Below, in pieces: positions 46,552-54,630 of a DNA stretch of 64,000 bases. The position numbers and the translations under genes were made by a program. Positions within the stretch are counted from its first letter, which is position 1, and every line of letters begins with the position of its first letter. The DNA is from an uncultured Armatimonadota bacterium (GTDB lineage Bacteria; Armatimonadota; Fimbriimonadia; Fimbriimonadales; Fimbriimonadaceae): contig CAILEM010000073.1 of the NCBI GenBank assembly GCA_903833215.1, positions 1-64,000 of the forward strand, written 5' to 3'. Below the pieces are notes generated by a model that saw only the letters and a program-made list of their open reading frames with translations, did not search any database and was not told the DNA's origin.

Positions 46552-48747
46552 TCAGTTCCCAAAGAGGTGGCTAAGCATTTGAACACCCACCGCCGCTAGG
46601 TACGCGAGCGTCGTCATGTAGGTGAACATGAAAAGCGGCCATTTCCAAGAATTTGTTTCACGTTTGACGGTGGCCAAAGTAGCCATACATTGAGCACACA
46701 AGGCGAAGAACACCATGAGTCCAACCGAGGTCCAGGTCGTGAATAATCGCCTTCCATCGGGCCATGTCGCATCGTGAAGCGCCTTGGGGAGATCACTTGA
46801 TGTCTCATCGACATCTCCGCCCAGAGAGAAGATAATTCCTAAAGATGGAACGACCGTTTCTCGGGCAGGAAAAGCTGAGAGAATCGAAGTCGTGATTCGC
46901 CAATCAAACCCGGCTGGTATGAAAATCGGCTCGATAGTCTTACCGAAGCGGCCCAGCGCTGAATTTGCCAACTGCTCTTCATCAAAGTGCTTCTGAAGGT
47001 CAGAGTTGGTTGCGCCTGGGTGGAGTAAGGCGTACTGCTGCTTCACACCTGCCTTTTGGTCAGGTGTGAGTCTGGGGAAATAGGACAGTGCCCAAATGAT
47101 CACCGACATTAAGGCGATAATCGTGCCAGCGGTTTTCACAAAAATCTTCGCGCGGAAGTACATCGAAATCCATACGTCGCGCCACTTCGGCCATTGATAA
47201 GGCGGGAGCTCAAGGAGAAATGGAAGTCTCTTCCCTCGCAGAATTTTCCTATTTAGGAGCCATACGATTGGAATCGCCACGAAGAGTCCAACCAAGTGCA
47301 TTCCAAACAGTGCCAAGCCTGCGCCGACCGGTCCGAATCGGGGCTGGATAAAAGCACCAATGAGCAGCAAATACACCGGTAACCGGGCACTACAAGACAT
47401 TAAGGGAGCGACGAGAATTGTTGCCAACCTACTCTTAGGGTCGGGCATCACTCGAGCAGCCATGATTCCTGGAATAGCGCAGGCGAAGCTAGAAAGCAAT
47501 GGAATAAACGCACGCCCATTGAGGCCACACCAGCCGAATAGCCGGTCCATGAGAAATGCCGCACGCGCAAGATAACCTGATCCCTCAAGCACGGCAATGA
47601 ACAGGAACAAAATCAGGATCTGAGGCAGAAAGACCAGAACGCCGCCGACGCCTCCTAGAATCCCATCGACAACCAGCGACTGGATCGGCGGGTAATCGGC
47701 CAATAGTGGGCGAACACCACCTTTGATCTGACCAAAAACCCACGTAATCCCATCCATGAGCGGCTTTGCAAATGTGTAAATGGATTGAAAAACCAGGTAC
47801 ATGAGGCCGATAAAGATGACAAGCCCAAATATGCGATGCGTTAGAACCGCGTCAATTCTGTCGGTCATAGACCGACCAGCTTTAGGTGAGTCGGCTTCCT
47901 TGATGACTGCGCGTTTTACGACGTTTGCCCAATGGTAGCGGGTGGCGACGTCGACACTATGCTGCTGCACGCCTTCTGCAACAAGCTGGTCGCGAGCCTC
48001 TTCGAATGCCGCTTGCATCTCCGGAAAATCGCGGAGAAAGCTATTGAATGGATGGTCCGTTTCCAGAAGCAGGTGTCGAACATCCGCCTTTGTAAAGTCG
48101 ATGCCAACGCGCGCGACACGTTCTCTCAGTCCGGCAACTTTCGTTTCTAGCGCAGATGGAAATCCAATTTCAAACTGAGGTATTCGCGGACGCTGCAGGT
48201 TCCTCTCAATCGCGTCCTTAAGCTCTTCAATGCCTTTGTCCTTGTGTCCCACCATCGGGACAATTTCAACCCCGATCAGGTTTGACATCTTGGCAAGGTC
48301 TATTTCCTGACCAGCCTGCTTCAACCGATCCATCATGGTCATCGCAACGACCATGGGACGCCCCTGCTCCGACAACTGACTGAAGAAGAATAAGTTCCTT
48401 TCGAGATTGGTCGCGTCGATCACGCAAACCAATAGGTCGGGGCGTCGCGTCGTTGCGATCCTGCCTTCAATAACTTCGACCGCTACCCGTTCGTCTTCTG
48501 AAACGGCGACCATCGAGTACAAACCTGGGACATCAATACATTCGATGGAACCTGACGGCAGCTTTAGGCTCCCTGAAACTTTCTCAACGGTGACACCAGG
48601 ATAGTTTCCAACCTTTTGAAACGAACCCGTTAAGGTGTTAAAAAGGGTTGTCTTGCCCGCATTTGGATTACCCACTATTGCGACTAAAGGAAGATCCGTT
48701 GGTAGTTCGGATTCCCCAGAGTCGCTATGACAGGGGTTCGATCTCAA
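46552..48747 (-). CDS. feoB: Ferrous iron transporter FeoB
   Basis: About 731 residues. N-terminal G protein domain: GNPNAGKTTLFNTLTG (G1), then a switch region and VIDATNLERNLFF; the helical GDI region follows, and then the Gate domains with about eight transmembrane helices (LLSSFACAIPGIMAARVM, ILSAFPARETVVPSLGI). Imports Fe(II) across the inner membrane. Start is uncertain: the frame is open to a TTG at 48798, but a TTG at 48747 sits closer to the G domain, preceded by GAGG. Either way it overlaps the 3' end of feoA, so the two genes are coupled. Confidence 0.93.
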   Translation of the reverse strand: MRSNPCHSDSGESELPTDLPLVAIVGNPNAGKTTLFNTLTGSFQKVGNYPGVTVEKVSGSLKLPSGSIECIDVPGLYSMVAVSEDERVAVEVIEGRIATTRRPDLLVCVIDATNLERNLFFFSQLSEQGRPMVVAMTMMDRLKQAGQEIDLAKMSNLIGVEIVPMVGHKDKGIEELKDAIERNLQRPRIPQFEIGFPSALETKVAGLRERVARVGIDFTKADVRHLLLETDHPFNSFLRDFPEMQAAFEEARDQLVAEGVQQHSVDVATRYHWANVVKRAVIKEADSPKAGRSMTDRIDAVLTHRIFGLVIFIGLMYLVFQSIYTFAKPLMDGITWVFGQIKGGVRPLLADYPPIQSLVVDGILGGVGGVLVFLPQILILFLFIAVLEGSGYLARAAFLMDRLFGWCGLNGRAFIPLLSSFACAIPGIMAARVMPDPKSRLATILVAPLMSCSARLPVYLLLIGAFIQPRFGPVGAGLALFGMHLVGLFVAIPIVWLLNRKILRGKRLPFLLELPPYQWPKWRDVWISMYFRAKIFVKTAGTIIALMSVIIWALSYFPRLTPDQKAGVKQQYALLHPGATNSDLQKHFDEEQLANSALGRFGKTIEPIFIPAGFDWRITTSILSAFPARETVVPSLGIIFSLGGDVDETSSDLPKALHDATWPDGRRLFTTWTSVGLMVFFALCAQCMATLATVKRETNSWKWPLFMFTYMTTLAYLAAVGVQMLSHLFGN

Positions 48748-48967
48748 AGGCCTCGGTTTCGCGCTTGCGAAGGCAGAGTCTGTACCCGCGAAGGTCAATT
48801 TCTACGGGATCTCCGAAGGGTGCAACCTTGACGACACGGAAGGTTGTGCCGATAGTGAGCCCCATCTCTTGAAGGCGATGCATTTCAGCAGACGCAGAAT
48901 GAATCTGCGTCACGGTAGCGAACATTCCCTTTTTAAGTCCTAGAAAACTCATGAAATCGTCCTGCAC
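48725..48967 (-). CDS. feoA: Ferrous iron transport protein FeoA
   Basis: 80 residues, SH3-like FeoA domain: GLKKGMFATVTQIHSASAEMHRLQEMGLTIGTTFRVVKVAPFGDPVEIDLRG contains the usual L.E.G...G and GDP..I..RG marks. It binds FeoB at the membrane and is needed for iron uptake. AGGA lies 8 nt before the ATG. It is the first gene of the feoAB pair. No convincing Fur or DtxR-type box is seen upstream. Confidence 0.93.
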   Translation of the reverse strand: MQDDFMSFLGLKKGMFATVTQIHSASAEMHRLQEMGLTIGTTFRVVKVAPFGDPVEIDLRGYRLCLRKRETEAFEIEPLS

Positions 48968-49135
48968 CCGGCCCTACTTTTAATCTACCTAAAAACGTAT
49001 ATTTTGACGCATCAAAAAAGACGTTTGCAGGGGATATATATCGAAAATCTGTACCCATGGAGTGGCTTGGATCTTGGGTGCATATCTTAAGACGATTCAG
49101 CCCCCCTCTAGTTCACACTCTCCATGAGGTGATTT

Positions 49136-49219
49136 ATGCCCTCAGGGTCTAAGGGCAGTACCGATATGCGCGATTCAAGCGCCCTATTACGGCAAAACAC
49201 GATACAAAGCTGGATCTGA
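49136..49219 (+). CDS. Candidate 27-residue small ORF with an ideal ribosome binding site
   Basis: GAGGTGATTT ends directly before the ATG at 49136; GAGGTGAT is an excellent match to the 16S anti-Shine-Dalgarno, though spacing to the ATG is short (about 2-5 nt depending on the register). The product would be PSGSKGSTDMRDSSALLRQN and a short tail. The 3' end runs antisense into the LolA-like gene by 33 nt. No relative is known to me; it could be a chance match. Confidence 0.2.
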   Translation: MPSGSKGSTDMRDSSALLRQNTIQSWI

Positions 49220-49924
49220 GGGAGCATCGATTTTCAGCACGGCATCCCAGGTTGTTGTGACATCAACTGGATCTCGTACACCGTTCGCTACGCTTACGCG
49301 CTGGTGCAAGACATACTTCACGAATTCACCGTCTTCGGTGACATAGGCTTCAAAAGTGCCTGACGGCGGAGCACTGACGTTGTCTCGGTAGTTTCCAGTA
49401 ATGGCGTGGCACTCTTGACCGTTGGCAGTCACTTTCCCACGGTAAACAAGAGTTGCCCACTGACCGGTTAACTTCTGTAACCAAACTTTTGATGAGATCA
49501 TTGCCTCGATCATTGGATTAATGTCTCCGAGGCTCTGGGCTGCAGCACTCAAGAAATCTCCGAGGTTCTGAGACGTTCCGTGTTGAGTTACATACTCAAC
49601 ATGCCTCTTTTGCCCAAATATCTTGCTCTGTTCGTTCGGTGGATCATACGAGAACGACTTCGCATCGCTTACCAAAAGCCACTCCCGGGGATGCAAACCG
49701 TCTCTGGTTTGGTGCAAGAAAATCTTTGATGGCCGATCAAATTGCACATTGGTATTCGTGTGCAGGCTTTCACCAGCCGCAGTGAGGGTCATCTTGATGG
49801 TGCCAACCACAGACTTTGCATCTGCATAGTGGGCAAACATCTTTGTCATGATTCCAGCAGCACTAACCTTGGTGGCCGCGGGTCCCTGAATTCCGACGAG
49901 CAGTGCGATGACGGTCGTGATCAT
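49187..49924 (-). CDS. LolA-like / DUF2092-type secreted protein
   Basis: 245 residues from the ATG at 49924, which opens a signal peptide (MITTVIALLVGIQGPAATKVSA). The rest has the pattern of LolA/DUF2092 half-barrel proteins: YADAKSVVGTIKMTLTAAG, PSKIFLHQTR, LLVSDAKSFSYDPPNEQ, and GTFEAYVTEDGEFVKYVLHQ. Members carry lipids or lipoproteins in the periplasm; this one is not clearly LolA itself. The frame opens upstream, but the ATG at 49924 comes 1 nt after the stop of the preceding gene, with AGAGG nearby, marking an operon with the cobalamin adenosyltransferase and WecG genes. Confidence 0.65.
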   Translation of the reverse strand: MITTVIALLVGIQGPAATKVSAAGIMTKMFAHYADAKSVVGTIKMTLTAAGESLHTNTNVQFDRPSKIFLHQTRDGLHPREWLLVSDAKSFSYDPPNEQSKIFGQKRHVEYVTQHGTSQNLGDFLSAAAQSLGDINPMIEAMISSKVWLQKLTGQWATLVYRGKVTANGQECHAITGNYRDNVSAPPSGTFEAYVTEDGEFVKYVLHQRVSVANGVRDPVDVTTTWDAVLKIDAPSDPALYRVLP

Positions 49925-49925
49925 A

Positions 49926-50477
49926 TTACAGAGCCTCTGACTGAGTCCATTCGATATCCTGGACGTCTCTGAGCATATTAGCGGTTCGCGCGGCGACAAA
50001 AAGCCAGTCTGAAAGCCGATTCAAAAAAACTTTCAGTTCTCTACTAAGTGGTTCCAATTCGTTCAAGTGCGTCACAGATCGCTCCGCCCGCCTACAGACA
50101 CATCGTGCCAGATGGAGATGTGCGGCCAGGGCGCTGCCACCAGGCAAGATAAATGCCTTGAGTTCCGGCAAGACTGCCGTCTGTGAGTCGATGGAATCCT
50201 CAAGAAATTTCGAATGACCCTCACGAAGGCTAGCGACCTGAAATTTCCCGGACGGTGGACAGGCAAGTTCAGCTCCTAGGTCAAACAGCCAGTTTTGAAT
50301 CTTCGACAAAGTCGCGTCGAGGGGATCTCCAATGGAGTGAAGCCTTACTACCCCGACGATCGCGTTGAGTTCATCAACATCACCAATCGCTTGGATCCGT
50401 GCACTGGATTTGGATGTGCGGTCGCCGCCATACAAGCCGGTTGTTCCATCGTCACCTGTCTTTGAATAAACCTTCAC
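49926..50477 (-). CDS. Cob(I)alamin adenosyltransferase, PduO type
   Basis: 183 residues. VYSKTGDDGTTGLYGGDRTSKSS is the ATP-binding N-terminus of the PduO class, followed by QAIGDVDELNAIVGVVR, FILPGGSALAAHLHLARCVCRRAER and LNRLSDWLFVAARTAN. It adenosylates the cobalt of cob(I)alamin to form coenzyme B12. I chose the GTG at 50477, which overlaps the upstream WecG stop as GTGA and has GGAAA before it; the longer frame adds 30 residues that merely translate the WecG end in another frame. No B12 synthesis genes are nearby. Confidence 0.93.
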   Translation of the reverse strand: MKVYSKTGDDGTTGLYGGDRTSKSSARIQAIGDVDELNAIVGVVRLHSIGDPLDATLSKIQNWLFDLGAELACPPSGKFQVASLREGHSKFLEDSIDSQTAVLPELKAFILPGGSALAAHLHLARCVCRRAERSVTHLNELEPLSRELKVFLNRLSDWLFVAARTANMLRDVQDIEWTQSEAL

Positions 50478-51226
50478 TGCTTTTCCTTGAGAACCGCGAA
50501 GACAAATGTCGGCAGCATCATCACTTTCGAGGCCTTTTTCGGATTGAGAAGAACACGCCAAAACCATTCCAGCTTTAGCTTCTGTACGAGTTTCGGAGCC
50601 CGTTTTGTCTTTCCGCTAAACACATCAAAGGTTCCTCCGACTCCCATGGCAACTTTGGCCCCGGTAATGTTTTCCGTCTTCCTTATGAACTGCTCCTGCC
50701 GAGGCATGCCCATTGCTACGAGGAGAATGTCCGGTTTTGCGGCAGCGATTTCGGCAGCAACGGACTCATCCGTGTCTTGAGAAAAATAGCCGTCGTGCGA
50801 CCCAACAATTTGACACCCCGGATACTTGAGCATTAGGTTCTCTGCTGCGAGGGCAGCAACACCAGGCGCCGCCCCAAGAAAATAGATCCTGTAACCAGAC
50901 TTTGCACTTAGGGCACACAATTTCTCAGCGATATCCACACCGCTAACTCTTTGTTCAACAGGACGCCCCTGACGTTTGGAAGCCCACACAATGCCATTGC
51001 CATCGGGTGTGACCAAGTCAGCACCGTTAACGATCTTTTTGAACTCCGGATTTCGGTGAGCAATCACTACCGAAGCAGCATCGGCAGTTACGATAAGGTG
51101 TGGCTTTCCAGAAGCAATATACGATTCCACTTTGGCCAGCGTATTGGCCATGGTTGTGCGGTCAATCGCGACGTCCAATATCCGAATGCAGTCTCGCTTC
51201 TCGGCTGCTAACCCAGATGTGGCCAT
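50474..51226 (-). CDS. WecG/TagA/CpsF family glycosyltransferase
   Basis: 250 residues. Family marks: HLIVTADAASVVIAHRNPEF, VTPDGNGIVWASKRQGRP, RVSGVDIAEKL, YFLGAAPGVAALAAENL, GSHDGYF, PDILLVAMGMPRQEQFI and GVGGTFDVFSGKTKRAP (GT26). These enzymes transfer a (acetamido)hexose onto a lipid-linked sugar during surface polysaccharide synthesis. TAAACT ends 9 nt before the ATG, as at gpmA, so a very short leader is likely. It is first in a three-gene operon. Confidence 0.92.
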   Translation of the reverse strand: MATSGLAAEKRDCIRILDVAIDRTTMANTLAKVESYIASGKPHLIVTADAASVVIAHRNPEFKKIVNGADLVTPDGNGIVWASKRQGRPVEQRVSGVDIAEKLCALSAKSGYRIYFLGAAPGVAALAAENLMLKYPGCQIVGSHDGYFSQDTDESVAAEIAAAKPDILLVAMGMPRQEQFIRKTENITGAKVAMGVGGTFDVFSGKTKRAPKLVQKLKLEWFWRVLLNPKKASKVMMLPTFVFAVLKEKQ

Positions 51227-51313
51227 GAGTCAGATAGTTTACTCACTCAAGAGATGTTACAAGTCGTCGTGAAACGTTGAGGAAGAATGGGCCAGCCCTA
51301 CCCTTCTCCTCGG

Positions 51314-51319
51314 TAGAAT
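51314..51319 (+). promoter_or_regulatory. Candidate -10 box of sdhB
   Basis: TAGAAT ends 8 nt before the ATG at 51328, so the transcript would have at most a 1-2 nt leader. No Shine-Dalgarno sequence is present. Confidence 0.4.
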
Positions 51320-51327
51320 ACATAGAC

Positions 51328-52110
51328 ATGACCGCGAACGCGACGCCTACGAAGATTCGCATTAGGGTTTTGAGACAGTCTGACCCGAACTCAGCCCAGC
51401 ACTGGGAGGAATTTGAGATTCCTTTCCGTGAAAAGCTCAACGTCATCTCTGCGTTGATTGAAATTCAGAAGAGACCGACCACCGTTGACGGGAAAACGGT
51501 TCGACCTCCAGCATGGGAAGCAGCTTGCCTTGAAGAAGTTTGCGGTGCATGCACCATGAACATTAATGGCAGGGTTCGACAGGCCTGTACAGCCCTCATC
51601 GAAGATGTTGCCGATGCCAAGGGAGATACTTACGAGCTCACGCTAGAGCCGATGAAAAAATTCCCGCTGGTGCGAGACCTTGTGGTCGATCGTAGCAAAA
51701 TGTTTGACAACCTTAAAAAGGTAAAAGCATGGGTTCCGATTGACGGCAGTTTCGATCTTGGACCCGCTGAACCCCAAGATGACGGCGTCCGACATTTTCG
51801 CTATGCGCTTTCTCGGTGCATGAGTTGCGGATGTTGCCTTGAGGCTTGCCCACAAATCAACGAGAAATCGAGCTTTGTTGGTCCTGCTGCCATGGCACAA
51901 GCCCTTCTATTCAATCGACACCCTATTGGCAAGACTTTGGAAGCCGACCGACTTGATTACCTCACTTCGGATGAAGGAATCACAGGATGCGGAAATGCCC
52001 AAAACTGCGTCAAAGTCTGCCCAAAGAGCGTTCCCCTGACCAGAGCAATTGCAGAGCTCAACAGAGATACGACTGTTTACAAGCTCAAGCGCTGGTTCGG
52101 CGGCTCTTAG
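51328..52110 (+). CDS. sdhB: Succinate dehydrogenase / fumarate reductase iron-sulfur subunit
   Basis: 260 residues. The [2Fe-2S] ligands are Cys67, 72, 75 and 87 (CLEEVCGACTMNINGRVRQAC region); [4Fe-4S] in CMSCGCCLEACPQI; [3Fe-4S] in GCGNAQNCVKVCPKSVP, with the last Cys of each set completing the others. It carries electrons between the flavoprotein SdhA and quinone. The frame is open further up, but the ATG at 51328 fits the family and follows TAGAAT. No sdhA or sdhC lies in the window: the next gene is convergent, so sdhB is a single-gene unit here. Confidence 0.9.
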   Translation: MTANATPTKIRIRVLRQSDPNSAQHWEEFEIPFREKLNVISALIEIQKRPTTVDGKTVRPPAWEAACLEEVCGACTMNINGRVRQACTALIEDVADAKGDTYELTLEPMKKFPLVRDLVVDRSKMFDNLKKVKAWVPIDGSFDLGPAEPQDDGVRHFRYALSRCMSCGCCLEACPQINEKSSFVGPAAMAQALLFNRHPIGKTLEADRLDYLTSDEGITGCGNAQNCVKVCPKSVPLTRAIAELNRDTTVYKLKRWFGGS

Positions 52111-52123
52111 GGCTAGACAATCC

Positions 52124-52163
52124 AGTGTTTCCAGCCTTAGACCTATCGAAGGCTGGAAACACT
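52124..52163. terminator. 15-bp perfect palindrome shared by the sdhB and kdsA ends
   Basis: AGTGTTTCCAGCCTT (52124-52138) pairs exactly with AAGGCTGGAAACACT (52149-52163) around a 10-nt loop. The right arm encodes the last codons of kdsA and the loop contains its stop. No T-run follows on either side, so it may act as a bidirectional, tract-less terminator or as 3'-end protection for both convergent mRNAs. Confidence 0.6.
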
Positions 52164-52964
52164 ATCCCGGACCCTTTTCACTTGCTCCAATAGTTCCCTT
52201 GCACGGTCCAGCGGCCATTGCGTTGCGGCATCAGAAAGTGCGTTCACCGGATCAGGATGGACCTCCAAAAAGAGGGCATCAATTCCCACCGCTGTCGCGG
52301 CCCGTGCCATCGCAGGAATGGACTCACGCACACCACCAGACGCGGTACCTGCGGCCCCTGGACGCTGTGCCGAGTGGGTCGCGTCGAAGCAAACAGGAAC
52401 GTTGTAACTTCGCATAATCTCAAGGCCAGGCATGTCAACGATGAGTGTGTTGTAGCCAAACGTCGTGCCTCGTTCCGTGAGGATTGTTCCCCTGGCACCG
52501 TACGCATTCAGCTTCTCGACGATATTCTTCGTATCCTGGGGAGCAAGGAACTGGCCCTTTTTGACATTGACCGGTCTTCCAGTCACGGCAGCCGCCTCAA
52601 GGAGATCACTTTGCCGGCAAAGAAAAGCCGGAATCTGCAGAATATCTGCAATCTTCGCGACTGGGTCCGCCTGTTCAGGAAGATGGATATCCGTGGTAAC
52701 CGGTACGTCAAACCGAAATTTCATATCCTCGAGAATCGCTAGTCCCTCGTCAAGACCTGCACCTCTCACCGTCGATGCTGATGTTCGGTTCGCTTTGTCG
52801 AAGGAAGCCTTGAAGACGTAGTTAAAGCCAAACTCACTACAGAGTGCTTTCATCACCTCACAGACCTCTGCGCACAGATCTTTGGACTCGGCCAAGCAAG
52901 GCCCACCAATGATCGTTAATGCGTCACCGCCAATCTCAAATTCGGAGACGGAAACAACTCTCAT
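52143..52964 (-). CDS. kdsA: 3-deoxy-8-phosphooctulonate synthase
   Basis: 273 residues; condenses phosphoenolpyruvate and arabinose 5-phosphate to KDO-8-phosphate, the first committed step to the KDO of LPS. Motifs: IIGGPCLAESKDLC, FKASFDKANRTS, VTTDIHLPEQADPVA, QIPAFLCRQSDLL, VKKGQFLAP, TERGTTFGYN, FDATHSAQRPG and EVHPDPVNALSD. Cys in the first motif suggests the metal-dependent class, though I cannot be certain. The ATG overlaps the stop of the preceding gene (TAATG), with GGGAAG upstream. Implies an LPS-bearing outer membrane. Confidence 0.95.
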   Translation of the reverse strand: MRVVSVSEFEIGGDALTIIGGPCLAESKDLCAEVCEVMKALCSEFGFNYVFKASFDKANRTSASTVRGAGLDEGLAILEDMKFRFDVPVTTDIHLPEQADPVAKIADILQIPAFLCRQSDLLEAAAVTGRPVNVKKGQFLAPQDTKNIVEKLNAYGARGTILTERGTTFGYNTLIVDMPGLEIMRSYNVPVCFDATHSAQRPGAAGTASGGVRESIPAMARAATAVGIDALFLEVHPDPVNALSDAATQWPLDRARELLEQVKRVRDSVSSLR

Positions 52965-53479
52965 TACTTCCCTTTGGGAGCCGCCATCGGCTTAACGGAA
53001 ATCTTCTGCTTCAAGACGTTTACGACCGCCTCGGCAACAAATGTGGACGGAGGAAAGCAGGATTGGGTGTTGCACTGTTGATAGCCAACCTTGAGCTTGA
53101 TGGTCGCCTTGCCCGGTTTTGCAGGTACCTGCACTGTTACGGGAATCTGAATCGTCCCAGCGTAAACATATACAGGCTTTGGCTCACCTTCAACCTTCGT
53201 CGGTGTGCCCTTGGGATAGTTCACTTTGATGAGGGTCACCGATTTGTCACCCGCAGTGATCTTTACAGGAATCAAAGAAGGATCAGACGAAGGATTCGCG
53301 TACGCATGCAAGCCCTCTGAGAACTTGATGGTAACCACGGCATTAACGTTTTTGCCCATTGGAACAGTGACCGACTCAACCTTGACGCTGATGACAGGTG
53401 GAGTTCCAAACTGAGCCGAGGCAAGTACGGATAACGCGAGAGCGCCTGAAAGGATAGGAATGCGAAGAATATTACTCAT
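52964..53479 (-). CDS. Secreted DsbD-alpha-like domain protein
   Basis: 171 residues. Signal peptide (LSGALALSVLASAQF), then a single immunoglobulin-like DsbD N-terminal domain: LHAYANPSSDPSLIPVKI, YPKGTPTKVEGEPKPVYVYAG and the redox pair in YQQCNTQSCFPPS (Cx4C). In DsbD this domain passes electrons to periplasmic thiol partners; here there is no transmembrane beta or thioredoxin gamma domain, so it must be fed by another protein. It is directly upstream of kdsA (1-nt overlap). Start ATG at 53479 with TAGAAT 6 nt before it. Confidence 0.85.
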   Translation of the reverse strand: MSNILRIPILSGALALSVLASAQFGTPPVISVKVESVTVPMGKNVNAVVTIKFSEGLHAYANPSSDPSLIPVKITAGDKSVTLIKVNYPKGTPTKVEGEPKPVYVYAGTIQIPVTVQVPAKPGKATIKLKVGYQQCNTQSCFPPSTFVAEAVVNVLKQKISVKPMAAPKGK

Positions 53480-53485
53480 AGGACG

Positions 53486-53491
53486 ATTCTA
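53486..53491 (-). promoter_or_regulatory. Leaderless -10 box of the DsbD-alpha-like gene
   Basis: On the minus strand TAGAAT, CGTCCT (6 nt), ATG (53479). No Shine-Dalgarno. It separates this pair from the GT4 gene that ends at 53548. Confidence 0.55.
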
Positions 53492-53547
53492 CTGGGCCAA
53501 GTTAATTTTGGTTCAGTTTTTATGCCCTCGGAGCGTGCGCGAACCTC

Positions 53548-54630
53548 TTAGCGACTATTTCTTCGTTTGTTCCGGCCATCAACGGACCGGTAGACAGCTT
53601 CGATGCGCTCCGCCATCTTCTCAATTGTATAGCTTGAACGATGGGATTCACGGGCATCATCACCCATTTTTTCAGCCATGCTGCGGTTGGCGGCGAGTCT
53701 TGCGGCAGCTTCACCCAAGCCAACTGCATCGCCTTTATCGAATAGGAAACCTGTGCGGCCATCTTCAACGATTTCAGGCATTCCCCCAACACGACTAGCG
53801 ATCACCGGGCGCCCAACCGACATAGCCTCAAGTGCAGCGTACGGAAAGGCCTCTTCCCAAATGCTTGGAATAACTACCGCTTCCATCGCTTGGATGCACT
53901 CTGGAATATCCTCGCGAAACCCATGAAATCGAACGGGAGTAGCGGCAGCCTTCGCTCTCGCTTCTAACTCACCAGACAATGGCCCGTTGCCAAAGACCTC
54001 AAAACTGATTCCCTCCGGGACCGATACCGACGCCGTGATCAGAGTGTCAACGCCCTTTTCAACCACGAGCCGACCGAAATAACCCACGGCGACAATCCCA
54101 TTTTCGATCCCAAGTTCCTGTCGAATCTCCTCTCGTGGTTTCGCCGCGACCAGCGGAGGGCAACCGGCCTTGGCGACGGTCATCTTCGCTTTTTGAATTC
54201 CCGATACCTCAAGCTGCCTTTCGACGGCTTCGGACACCGGAATGAAGTGATCAAAGAGATTGCTATACAGGCGAACTTTGGTCTGGGTCCACGGCAAAAC
54301 GACGTGGCGGGTCATGATCGACAGCGGTTGTCTTGTCATTCGCGCTGCGATCGCAGGCAAGAGGAAGTCTGGGCTGAAATGGACGTGGACCACATCATAT
54401 CGGTTTGACCGAAAGTGCCGCACGTATTGGGCAAAAGCGGGGAAATCAAACTTTCTACGAACACGGATGGGCAGAATTGGAACGTTGAGGTGATTGTGGA
54501 GTGGACAGGACGGTAGGCAACTAACAACGACCTGATGACCGCGAGCTGCTAAGCCATCACTGAGATACGCCACATAGCGCTCTATCCCTCCCCAAGACTC
54601 AAGGGAGCTTCCGACCTGGAGTATCTTCAT
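53548..54630 (-). CDS. GT4 family glycosyltransferase
   Basis: 360 residues, GT-B fold. N-terminal acceptor half opens KILQVGSSLESWGGIERYV; C-terminal donor half contains VGYFGRLVVEKGVDTLI, VRFHGFREDIPEC and the E-x7-E motif in PSIWEEAFPYAALEAMSVGRPVIAS. It transfers a sugar from a nucleotide donor, probably in surface glycan synthesis; the substrate is unknown. The ATG overlaps the end of the AXE1 esterase gene by ATGA, so NIL protein, esterase and GT4 form one operon. Confidence 0.92.
   Translation of the reverse strand: MKILQVGSSLESWGGIERYVAYLSDGLAARGHQVVVSCLPSCPLHNHLNVPILPIRVRRKFDFPAFAQYVRHFRSNRYDVVHVHFSPDFLLPAIAARMTRQPLSIMTRHVVLPWTQTKVRLYSNLFDHFIPVSEAVERQLEVSGIQKAKMTVAKAGCPPLVAAKPREEIRQELGIENGIVAVGYFGRLVVEKGVDTLITASVSVPEGISFEVFGNGPLSGELEARAKAAATPVRFHGFREDIPECIQAMEAVVIPSIWEEAFPYAALEAMSVGRPVIASRVGGMPEIVEDGRTGFLFDKGDAVGLGEAAARLAANRSMAEKMGDDARESHRSSYTIEKMAERIEAVYRSVDGRNKRRNSR

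Noticed and set aside
48960-49030. Possible Fur or DtxR-type operator upstream of feoA (TTAGGTAGATTAA and nearby AT-rich bases)
   Set aside because: Only the outer three bases of each half are palindromic and it does not match Fur or IdeR consensus well enough to report.
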